From Acidimicrobiia bacterium (GTDB lineage: Bacteria > Actinomycetota > Acidimicrobiia > Spongiisociales > UBA5794), in the NCBI GenBank assembly GCA_030618675.1, contig JAUXCV010000003.1, positions 1 through 25,237 on the forward strand: DNA of 25,237 bases. Direction: 5' to 3'. Every line of letters starts with the position of its first letter. Position 1 is the first letter of the stretch. The translations under genes were made by a program, and so were the position numbers. The notes beneath the pieces are model-generated. The model made no database searches, was not told where the DNA came from, and saw only the letters and a list, made by a program, of their open reading frames with translations. Positions 1-6,116 of this stretch are shown piece after piece.

Positions 1-513
1 GTGGCGCGGAAGGCGGCGACGGTGGAGTTCCCATGTCAGATGCAGGTCGTTGCGGCAACGAACCCGTGCCCGTGCGGTTTCGAAGGAGATCGAACCTTTT
101 CCTGCGAATGCACCGAGTCGATGAAAGCACGGTACAAGCGCCGTTTCTCCGGTCCTCTCCTGGATCGTTTCGATCTCCAGGTCGAGGTGCCTCGACTGAG
201 GGTCTTGGAGCTCGCAGGACCGGAGGGCGAGCGATCGAGCGCTGTCCGTGCCAGGGTCACGGCAGCACGAAGACTCCAGTTCGACGAGCGTGGGCGGCTC
301 AACCGCGAGTTGGGGCGTCGTGATCTCGATGCGCTGGAGTGGACCGGCGGCGCCGTCGCACGTCTGACGAAGGCCGCGGAGGGGGATCGACTCACGGCAC
401 GGGGCTGGGATCGGATTCGGCGTGTCGCGCGCACTGTGGCCGACCTCGCCGGATCGGACGCGGTCCGCGGAATCCACATCGAAACGGCTCTCGGGATGCG
501 GGTGACGCTATGA
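1..513 (+). CDS. YifB/ComM family Mg-chelatase-like AAA+ ATPase, C-terminal part (5' truncated)
   Basis: This is the last ~170 residues of a YifB/ComM-type AAA+ protein whose start lies outside the window. The GTG at base 1 is only the first in-frame codon, because the reading begins inside the ATPase domain. Visible are the family stretch VVAATNPCPCG (residues 15-25), the cysteine-containing CECTES segment, and SGPLLDRFDLQVEVPR (about 49-64), which carries the sensor/arginine-finger region. The C-terminal Mg-chelatase helical domain follows. Full-length members are about 500 aa. ComM is a branch-migration helicase in natural transformation; the role in actinobacteria is less clear. The stop overlaps the dprA start by 4 nt (ATGA), so the two are very probably co-translated, which fits a shared DNA-uptake/recombination role. 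Family assignment is firm, function is by family. Confidence 0.93.
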   Translation: MARKAATVEFPCQMQVVAATNPCPCGFEGDRTFSCECTESMKARYKRRFSGPLLDRFDLQVEVPRLRVLELAGPEGERSSAVRARVTAARRLQFDERGRLNRELGRRDLDALEWTGGAVARLTKAAEGDRLTARGWDRIRRVARTVADLAGSDAVRGIHIETALGMRVTL

Positions 514-1403
514 ACGAGGATGCCCGTCTCCGTATGGCGTACTCCGGGCTGCACCCGATCCGATCTCGCGAGCTCCGTGATCGGTTCGGCGGAGCGTCGG
601 GGGCGATAGGTGCGATCGACCGCGGCCGGGTGAAGGCATCCGATTCGATCCGAAACGGTCTGGCGGCTCCGGCAGCTCAGCGACGCTCCGAGCTCACCGC
701 GCTCGGGATCGAGTTGGTGTTCCGCGGAGATCCGGACTACCCGGACCATCTCGACGTGTTCGAGGATGCACCCGATGTGTTGTTCGTTCGCGGCACGCTC
801 CCTCAAGACCCCGGAGTCGGGATCGTCGGAACCCGTAGATGCACTGCCTACGGGCTGGAACTCGCAGAGGCCTATGGAAGGATCGTTGCGGAGACCGGAT
901 GGCTCGTCGTCTCCGGCCTCGCTCGAGGTATCGATGGAGCCGCGCACCGCGGCATGGTGTCGGCTGGGGGATTGGGAATAGCGGTGTTGGGGTGCGGCAT
1001 CGACGTGACCTACCCGAGAGAGCACCGCCGTCTCGGAGAGCAACTCCTCGAGGCGGGGGGAGCGATCGTGTCGGAGTATCCACCGGGGAGCCGCCCCGAC
1101 GCCTGGCGGTTCCCGCCGAGGAACCGCATCATCGCCGGCCTCTCCGCAGCCGTCGTCGTGGTGGAGGCCGCCAAGACCGGTGGGGCGTTGATCACGGCGG
1201 TGAAAGCAGCCGAGTACGGGATCCCCGTGTTCGCGATGCCGGGAGACGTCGACCGGCGAACGTCGGAGGGAACGAATCGTCTGATCCGCGACGGCGCCTT
1301 CCCGGTTCTCGATCCAGACGACCTCATCGAAGAACTCGACCTGGTGTACGGACTGGCACATCGCAAAAGAAAGGAGAGTCTGGTTGACCCCGAGGGTCGT
1401 TGA
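510..1403 (+). CDS. dprA: DNA-processing protein DprA (Smf)
   Basis: DprA loads RecA onto incoming single-stranded DNA during transformation and acts in the cytoplasm. The 297-aa product has a short N-terminal helical (SAM-like) part and then the Rossmann-like DprA core: VGTRRCTAYG, VSGLARGIDGAAHRG, GCGIDVTYP and FPPRNRIIAGLS, ending with DVDRRTSEGTNRLI. The ATG at 510 is chosen because it overlaps the yifB stop as ATGA and gives the expected N-terminus MNEDARLRMAYSGLHP. The protein stops soon after the core, so the C-terminal winged-helix domain found in many DprA proteins is absent. The gene overlaps xerC by 20 nt. The order yifB-dprA-xerC is the usual actinobacterial one. Confidence 0.95.
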   Translation: MNEDARLRMAYSGLHPIRSRELRDRFGGASGAIGAIDRGRVKASDSIRNGLAAPAAQRRSELTALGIELVFRGDPDYPDHLDVFEDAPDVLFVRGTLPQDPGVGIVGTRRCTAYGLELAEAYGRIVAETGWLVVSGLARGIDGAAHRGMVSAGGLGIAVLGCGIDVTYPREHRRLGEQLLEAGGAIVSEYPPGSRPDAWRFPPRNRIIAGLSAAVVVVEAAKTGGALITAVKAAEYGIPVFAMPGDVDRRTSEGTNRLIRDGAFPVLDPDDLIEELDLVYGLAHRKRKESLVDPEGR

Positions 1404-2313
1404 CCTTCCTCCACGATGTCACGACCATGACGGCATGCGCAATGGGGCCATAGACACGGCCGTCGACGACTATCTGGAGCGGCTCGACACTGAGCGAGGG
1501 CTATCCAGGCACACGATCGACGCATATCGACGCGATCTCGGTCAGTTCACGACGATGTGCCATCGGCTCGGTGTCGAGCGTCTCGACGGTGTCGAACGAC
1601 GCACCGTTCGTCGGTTCCTCTCCCAACTCACGACGCTGAACTACTCGCGCCGGTCGGTGGCGAGAAAGGCTTCGGCCGTTCGGGCCTTCCTCGAAGATGC
1701 GGCGCGTAGGGGAGAGATCCCCGCGAATCCGGCTTCCGGCGTTCCGCAGCCGAAACGGCCGGGAACACTTCCGAAGTCCATCCCGGCACCCACACTCGAA
1801 CGTTTCCTCGACGATCTCGACGGTTCCGATCCCGTCGATCTTCGCGACCGTGCGCTTCTCGAAGTCCTCTACGGAACCGGGATGAGGGTCTCCGAACTCG
1901 CTGCCATGACCGTGAGCGACATCGGCGAGGGGCAGTTCATCACGGTGCACGGGAAAGGCAACAAGGAGCGGGCGGTGCCGGTCGGTGACCCAGCAAGGCG
2001 ATCCACCATGGTCTATCTCGAGAGTGGCCGTCCGGTGCTCGCCGGCCCCGCAAGCGGAGACGCCCTCTGGGTGGGGGTTCGAGGTGGGCCGCTCGACTCG
2101 AGAGGTATCCGACGCGTCGTCAAGGCTCGCTTCGGGACGTTCCCCCACGCTCTCCGTCATTCGTACGCCACTCACCTGCTTGAAGGTGGTGCTGATCTTC
2201 GAAGTGTCCAAGATCTGCTCGGGCACTCTGAACTGGCGACAACGCAGCTATACACTGCCGTCACCCGAGAGCATCTCAGGAAGACGTACGAGCGGAGCCA
2301 CCCACGTGCATGA
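1384..2313 (+). CDS. xerC: Tyrosine recombinase XerC
   Basis: Site-specific recombinase of the Xer type, expected to resolve chromosome dimers at dif with a XerD partner. The N-terminal SAM-like core-binding domain (VDDYLERLDTERGLSRHTIDAYRRDL) precedes the catalytic domain. All catalytic residues are visible: Arg in GTGMRVSELA, Lys in GKGNKERAVPV, His and Arg in HALRHSYATHL, His in LLGHSEL and the nucleophile Tyr in TTQLYTAV. The start is uncertain. TTG 1384 has a strong AAGGAGAG at 1371-1378 and lies inside dprA, whereas ATG 1435 would remove 17 non-conserved residues but has no clear ribosome binding site. The product is 309 aa (292 with the later start). XerC rather than XerD is inferred from the position next to dprA. 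Confidence 0.93.
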   Translation: MTPRVVDLPPRCHDHDGMRNGAIDTAVDDYLERLDTERGLSRHTIDAYRRDLGQFTTMCHRLGVERLDGVERRTVRRFLSQLTTLNYSRRSVARKASAVRAFLEDAARRGEIPANPASGVPQPKRPGTLPKSIPAPTLERFLDDLDGSDPVDLRDRALLEVLYGTGMRVSELAAMTVSDIGEGQFITVHGKGNKERAVPVGDPARRSTMVYLESGRPVLAGPASGDALWVGVRGGPLDSRGIRRVVKARFGTFPHALRHSYATHLLEGGADLRSVQDLLGHSELATTQLYTAVTREHLRKTYERSHPRA

Positions 2314-3070
2314 ACGCCGAGATGACGAAATCGCAGTGCTGTGGGACACGTTCAAGAGCAGTGACGACCAGGGTGCCAGAGAAGGCCTGATCCTCCACTT
2401 CTCGCCCCTGGTGAAGTTCGTTGCCGGCCGACTCGGCTCGGGTCTGCCCCGAAGCGTCGACCCGGCCGATCTTGTGTCCTACGGAACCTTCGGACTCATC
2501 GATGCCATCGACAAGTTTGAGCCCGAGCGCGGGTACAAGTTCGAGACGTACGCAGTGACCCGCATCAAGGGAGCGATCCTCGACGAGCTCCGGTCGCTCG
2601 ATTGGGTTCCCCGATCTGTTCGAGCGAGAGCCCGTGAGATCCAGCGCTCGATGGCAGAACTTGAGCACAGTCTCCAGCGAACAGCCACCGAAGAGGAATT
2701 GGCCGAGCACATGGATCTCTCTGTTGAAGCTCTGAGGGATCAACTCGGTGAGCTCTCGACCCTGGGCTTCGTGGCTCTCGACGAGCTCCTCAACCCCGAC
2801 GATCGCGAGTCGTCGACGGTGCGAGACACCGTGCCCGATTCCGGTGCTCTCGATCCGAGCGGGTCGTTCGAGAAGGAAGAGACCCGGTACCTCCTGGCCG
2901 ATTCGATCAACCGGCTCCCCGAGCGAGATCGGCTCGTCGTGACGCTCTACTACTTCGAGGGCCTCAGTCTGGCCGAGATCGGCTCGGTGCTCAACGTCAC
3001 GGAATCGCGAGTGTGCCAGATCCATACGAAAGCGGTATTGAGTCTGAGGAACAGGTTCATTGAGCCGTAG
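2306..3070 (+). CDS. whiG: RNA polymerase sigma factor of the FliA/WhiG (sigma-28) family
   Basis: Alternative sigma factor of 254 aa. Region 2 is strongly conserved (DLVSYGTFGLIDAIDKFEPE, then KFETYAVTRIKGAILDELRS, then DWVPRSVRARAREIQ). Region 3 follows (TATEEELAEHMDLSVEALRD), and region 4 carries the helix-turn-helix (LSLAEIGSVLNVTESRVCQIHTKAV). WhiG starts sporulation in Streptomyces and FliA drives flagellar genes elsewhere; which applies here cannot be read from this window. The symbol follows the location between dprA/xerC and rpsB, as in Streptomyces. GTG 2306 is the chosen start: it has GGAG at 2294-2297 and overlaps the xerC stop by 8 nt. The open frame continues upstream inside xerC but that part is not sigma-like. 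It is the last gene of the first operon; an inverted repeat follows. Confidence 0.93.
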   Translation: MHERRDDEIAVLWDTFKSSDDQGAREGLILHFSPLVKFVAGRLGSGLPRSVDPADLVSYGTFGLIDAIDKFEPERGYKFETYAVTRIKGAILDELRSLDWVPRSVRARAREIQRSMAELEHSLQRTATEEELAEHMDLSVEALRDQLGELSTLGFVALDELLNPDDRESSTVRDTVPDSGALDPSGSFEKEETRYLLADSINRLPERDRLVVTLYYFEGLSLAEIGSVLNVTESRVCQIHTKAVLSLRNRFIEP

Positions 3071-3075
3071 TTGAA

Positions 3076-3136
3076 AGTAGACCAGTAGATCAGTAGCCAG
3101 TAGATCAGTACTGCTCTACTGCTCTACTGATCTACC
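3076..3136. repeat. AGTAG/CTACT 8-bp-period inverted repeat array (junction copy 1)
   Basis: Four AGTAG cores start at 3076, 3084, 3092 and 3099, with a variant AGTAC at 3107. They are followed by CTACT cores at 3116 and 3124 and a variant CTACC at 3132, so the period is 7-8 bp throughout. The left array is the reverse complement type of the right one. Within it an 11-bp perfect inverted repeat, GTAGATCAGTA (3100-3110) and TACTGATCTAC (3125-3135), encloses a 14-nt loop. It starts 6 nt after the whiG stop and precedes the putative rpsB promoter. There is no T-run, so it is not a standard intrinsic terminator. Nearly the same inverted repeat recurs at 17172-17206. Confidence 0.8.
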
Positions 3137-3155
3137 GTCCTGCCGACGAGCGCTC

Positions 3156-3184
3156 TCGACCTACGCCGGCCCCGGTCCTACACT
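3156..3184 (+). promoter_or_regulatory. Possible promoter for the rpsB operon
   Basis: A TCGACC box (3156-3161) lies 17 nt before TACACT (3179-3184), resembling TTGACA/TATAAT at 4 and 4 of 6 positions. This would start transcription near 3191 and give a leader of about 100 nt before rpsB. The location after the whiG-terminal repeat fits a new transcription unit, but the boxes are only moderate matches. Confidence 0.35.
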
Positions 3185-3212
3185 CTCACCAAATTCGCAC
3201 GTTCACTGCAAA

Positions 3213-3247
3213 CCCCTGAGGTCGGATCGCCTTTGCGATCTGTGGGG
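3213..3247 (+). promoter_or_regulatory. Hairpin in the rpsB leader, possible autoregulatory element
   Basis: A 6-bp stem GATCGC/GCGATC (3225-3230 with 3235-3240, loop CTTT) is flanked by CCCC (3213-3216) and GGGG (3244-3247), which can extend it as an outer stem across internal loops. It ends about 35 nt before the rpsB Shine-Dalgarno. S2 genes are regulated by their own leader RNA in other bacteria; this one as a regulator is inference. Confidence 0.3.
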
Positions 3248-3293
3248 TGTTCGGGTGGGCGGAGGCGTGAACCCGAAACACAGGAGGAACCAC

Positions 3294-4232
3294 ATGTCCG
3301 TGGTGAGTATGCGACAGCTGCTCGAGGCCGGAATGCACTTCGGCCACCAGACCCGTCGTTGGAACCCGAAGATGCGTCCGTACATCTTCACGGAGCGCAA
3401 CGGGATCCACATCATCGATCTTCGTCAGACCCTCGAGCAGGTCGAGAGGTCGTACAACCTCGTTCGCGACACCGTCGCAGACGGCGGAAACGTGCTCTTC
3501 GTCGGCACGAAGAAGCAGGCTCAGGGCGCGGTCGAAGACGCTGCCAACAAGGCCGGCATGCCGTATGTCAATCACCGCTGGCTCGGCGGGATGCTCACTA
3601 ACTTCCAGACGATCCACAAGCGGATTCTCTACATGCTCGAACTCGAGCAGATGGAGAGTTCCGGAGAGATGGAATCGCTTCCGAAGAAGGAACGCCTTCG
3701 CCTCCGTCGCGAACTCGAGAAGCTGCACACCGTGCTTGGCGGCGTGCGCGATATGAAGCGTCCCCCGGACGCAGTATTCGTGATCGATGTGATCACCGAA
3801 CACATCGCTGTTGCCGAAGCCAATCGACTCTCGATTCCGTTGATAGCGATCGTCGACACGAACTGCGACCCGGATCCCGTCGACATCGTGATTCCCGGAA
3901 ATGACGATGCCATCCGGACCATTCTCCTCGTCAGCGATGTCATCGCAGAAGCGGCGAAACAGGGACGTGAGATTCGGGAAGCAAGCCGGAAGGATGTTCC
4001 CGCCAAGGACACCTCGGCGAAGAGCGCTCCGGCCAAGAAGGAATCCGCTCCGACGCCGCCGCCTACCGAGGTTGTGATTCTTGAAGAGATCCAGGCGGAG
4101 ATCGCTCCGGCCGAGAAGGAAGCTGCCCCGGCGGAGCCCGAATTCGTCGTCCTGGAAGAGATCCAGGCAGAGATTGCTTCGCCCGAAGCCGGTAGAGCCG
4201 AAGCCACAGAGACCCCGAAGGAGACGGCGTGA
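3294..4232 (+). CDS. rpsB: 30S ribosomal protein S2 with a long C-terminal tail
   Basis: Ribosomal protein S2 of the small subunit. The N-terminus MSVVSMRQLLEAGMHFGHQT, the segment RRWNPKMRPYIF, then NHRWLGGMLTNFQTI and DTNCDPDPVDIVIPGNDDA are all family signatures. ATG 3294 is preceded by a perfect AGGAGG at 3282-3287. The S2 core ends near residue 230, but the product has 312 aa. The extra ~80 residues begin Ala/Lys/Pro-rich and become acidic, with a 24-residue unit repeated twice (VVILEEIQAEIAPAE, then VVLEEIQAEIASPE). Tails of variable length are known in actinobacterial S2; the duplicated unit is notable. The stop overlaps the tsf start as GTGA, so S2 and EF-Ts are translationally coupled, and no rpsB-tsf attenuator space exists. 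Confidence 0.97.
   Translation: MSVVSMRQLLEAGMHFGHQTRRWNPKMRPYIFTERNGIHIIDLRQTLEQVERSYNLVRDTVADGGNVLFVGTKKQAQGAVEDAANKAGMPYVNHRWLGGMLTNFQTIHKRILYMLELEQMESSGEMESLPKKERLRLRRELEKLHTVLGGVRDMKRPPDAVFVIDVITEHIAVAEANRLSIPLIAIVDTNCDPDPVDIVIPGNDDAIRTILLVSDVIAEAAKQGREIREASRKDVPAKDTSAKSAPAKKESAPTPPPTEVVILEEIQAEIAPAEKEAAPAEPEFVVLEEIQAEIASPEAGRAEATETPKETA
4068..4190 (+). repeat. 72-bp imperfect tandem duplication inside rpsB tail
   Basis: Two consecutive 24-codon units (4068-4139 and from 4140 to about 4190) encode the shared core LEEIQAEIA. The DNA matches closely across that core (GAAGAGATCCAGGC in both) and drifts toward the ends, which fits an in-frame duplication followed by divergence. Confidence 0.7.
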
Positions 4233-4846
4233 GCGACTTCACAGCCAAGGACGTACAAGTCCTGCGCCAAGTGACCGGTGCAGGGATGATGGATGCGAAA
4301 CGAGCTCTCACCGAAGTCGGTGGAGACATGGATCGAGCGAAGGACCTGCTTCGCGAGCAGGGACTCGCCGACGCTGCCAAGCGCGCCGATCGCAGCCAGA
4401 CCGAGGGAGCCATCGGCTCGTACCTCCACCGGCAGGCCGACCGCCCCGTGATCGGGGTGCTGATTGAACTCGCATCTGAGACGGACTTCGTCGCCAAGAG
4501 TGACGAGTTCCAGGAGATCGCGAACGACATCGCCATGCACACAGCCGCGGCTCGGCCGAGATGGATCACCCGGGACGACGTCCCCGAGGACGCCATCGAA
4601 GAAGAGAAGCGCCTCATCGCCGCTCAGGCGGTCAACGAAGGGAAGCCGGAGCACATCGTTGAGAGGATCGTCGAAGGGCGTCTCAACAGCTTCTTCGCCG
4701 ACAATGTGCTCTACGACCAGGAGTTCGTGAAGAGCGAGACCTTCGACGGAACTGTGGGTGAACTCGTCAAGCAACTCGCTTCGAAGATGGGCGAGAACAT
4801 CAGCGTTTCGAAGATGGCCAGGCTGGCCGTCGGCGAGAAGAACTGA
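4229..4846 (+). CDS. tsf: Elongation factor Ts
   Basis: Guanine nucleotide exchange factor for EF-Tu in the cytoplasm. The 205-aa product opens with the UBA-like domain (AKDVQVLRQVTGAGMMDAKR, then ALTEVGGDMDRAKDLLRE) and has the EF-Tu contact motif in IELASETDFVAKSDEF. The C-terminal part is a single shortened dimerisation region ending GENISVSKMARLAVGEKN. It belongs to the short EF-Ts class (about 200 aa versus about 280 in E. coli). GTG 4229 is preceded by AAGGAG at 4218-4223 and overlaps the rpsB stop. The stop TGA shares its A with the pyrH ATG (TGATG). Confidence 0.97.
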   Translation: MSDFTAKDVQVLRQVTGAGMMDAKRALTEVGGDMDRAKDLLREQGLADAAKRADRSQTEGAIGSYLHRQADRPVIGVLIELASETDFVAKSDEFQEIANDIAMHTAAARPRWITRDDVPEDAIEEEKRLIAAQAVNEGKPEHIVERIVEGRLNSFFADNVLYDQEFVKSETFDGTVGELVKQLASKMGENISVSKMARLAVGEKN

Positions 4847-5547
4847 TGCGCCGGGTCGTTCTCAAGCTCTCCGGAGAGGCATTCGCCGACCCGGAGACGC
4901 ACTATGGGATCGACCCGACGATCGTGTCTCGTGTCGCCGAGGAGATCGCGGGCGTGCACCACGAGGGGTACGAGATCGGCATCGTCGTCGGCGGTGGCAA
5001 CATCTTCCGCGGTGTTTCGTCGGCGGCGAGCGAGATGGACCGTGCGAACGCCGACTACATGGGCATGCTCGCCACGGTCATCAACGCACTCGCCCTGCGT
5101 GATGCACTCGAACGGGCCGGTTCGCCGGCCCGTGTGCAGACCGCTATCTCGATCCAGCAGGTCGCCGAGCCGTACATCCGGCTCAGGGCGATCCGGCACT
5201 TCGAGAAAGGGCGGATCGTCATCTTCGCCGGGGGCACCGGTAATCCGTTCTTCACAACCGACACGGCTGCCGCGTTGCGTGGGGCCGAGATCGGGGCCGC
5301 AGCCATCCTCAAAGCCACGAAGGTCGATGGTGTCTACGACGCCGACCCGGCAACCACACCGGGGGCCCGTCTCCTCGGCACCGTCACCTATATGGAGGCG
5401 ATCCAGCAGCAACTTGGGGTGATGGATGCAACGGCGATTACGATGTGCATGGAGAATCACCTTCCGATCCGTGTGTTCAACATGAACCGGCCCGGCGAGA
5501 TCGCGGGCGCTGTGCGCGGAGAGGACGTTGGAACCCTGGTTCGCTGA
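4846..5547 (+). CDS. pyrH: Uridylate (UMP) kinase
   Basis: Phosphorylates UMP to UDP in pyrimidine nucleotide synthesis; bacterial PyrH is a hexamer of the amino-acid-kinase fold. The 233-aa product shows VLKLSGEAF at the N-terminus, the glycine-rich VVGGGNIFRG, RANADYMGMLATVINALAL, FAGGTGNPFFTTDTAAALR and the nucleotide-site motif ATKVDGVYDADP. Length is as expected for the family. The ATG overlaps the tsf stop by one base, so it depends on tsf translation. An AGGAGG that serves frr begins at its stop codon. Confidence 0.97.
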   Translation: MRRVVLKLSGEAFADPETHYGIDPTIVSRVAEEIAGVHHEGYEIGIVVGGGNIFRGVSSAASEMDRANADYMGMLATVINALALRDALERAGSPARVQTAISIQQVAEPYIRLRAIRHFEKGRIVIFAGGTGNPFFTTDTAAALRGAEIGAAAILKATKVDGVYDADPATTPGARLLGTVTYMEAIQQQLGVMDATAITMCMENHLPIRVFNMNRPGEIAGAVRGEDVGTLVR

Positions 5548-5556
5548 GGAGGCGCC

Positions 5557-6102
5557 GTGATCAACGACCTGCTGAAAGATGCCGAGCACAAGATGGATCA
5601 GGCGGTCGTACACACGACGCAAGAATTCGGGGGGATCCGGACCGGACGTGCTAACCCCGGACTCCTGAATCGCATCAACGTCAACTACTACGGCACCGAG
5701 ACGCCGCTTCAGCAGATAGCCGGTTTCACGGTCCCGGAAGCCCGATTGCTGGTCATCCAGGCGTATGACAAGACAGCGATCCCTGCCATCGAGCGGGCGA
5801 TCCAGGAGGCGGACCTGGGCCTCAATCCATCCAACGACGGCAACGTGATCCGTCTCGTTTTCCCATCCCTCACCGAGGAACGTCGGAGGGACCTCATCCG
5901 TGTTGTGCGGCACCTTGCCGAAGAGGGACGCGTCTCGATCAGGAACGTCCGACGCCACTGCAAGGACCGCCTTGAGTCGGAGGACGTGTCCGAGGACGAC
6001 ATCCGTCGGGCCGAGAAGGCGCTTCAGACCAAGACGGACGAACACATCGCGCGACTCGATGCGATCCTCGCGACAAAGGAGGAAGAACTCCTCGAGGTGT
6101 AG
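5557..6102 (+). CDS. frr: Ribosome recycling factor
   Basis: RRF splits post-termination ribosomes together with EF-G. The 181-aa product is of usual length and shows the RRF helices and the conserved stretches TTQEFGGIRTGRANPGLL, IQAYDKTAIPAIERAI, LGLNPSNDGNVIRLVFPSLT and EERRRDLIRVVRHLAEEGRV. GTG 5557 has an AGGAGG at 5547-5552. The segment RNVRRHCKDRLES carries a cysteine where many RRFs have aspartate or alanine; this is unlikely to matter. It is followed after 14 nt by cdsA. Confidence 0.97.
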   Translation: MINDLLKDAEHKMDQAVVHTTQEFGGIRTGRANPGLLNRINVNYYGTETPLQQIAGFTVPEARLLVIQAYDKTAIPAIERAIQEADLGLNPSNDGNVIRLVFPSLTEERRRDLIRVVRHLAEEGRVSIRNVRRHCKDRLESEDVSEDDIRRAEKALQTKTDEHIARLDAILATKEEELLEV

Positions 6103-6116
6103 GGGGGTTTTAAGCA

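Noticed and set aside
36..1361. Long minus-strand open frame opposite yifB and dprA
   Set aside because: Its translation is Arg/Ser/His-rich with no recognisable motif, and it lies opposite two clear genes; long antisense frames are expected at this GC content.
1435..2313. ATG 1435 as the xerC start
   Set aside because: Kept as an alternative only: it gives a more typical N-terminus but lacks a ribosome binding site, while TTG 1384 has a strong AAGGAGAG.
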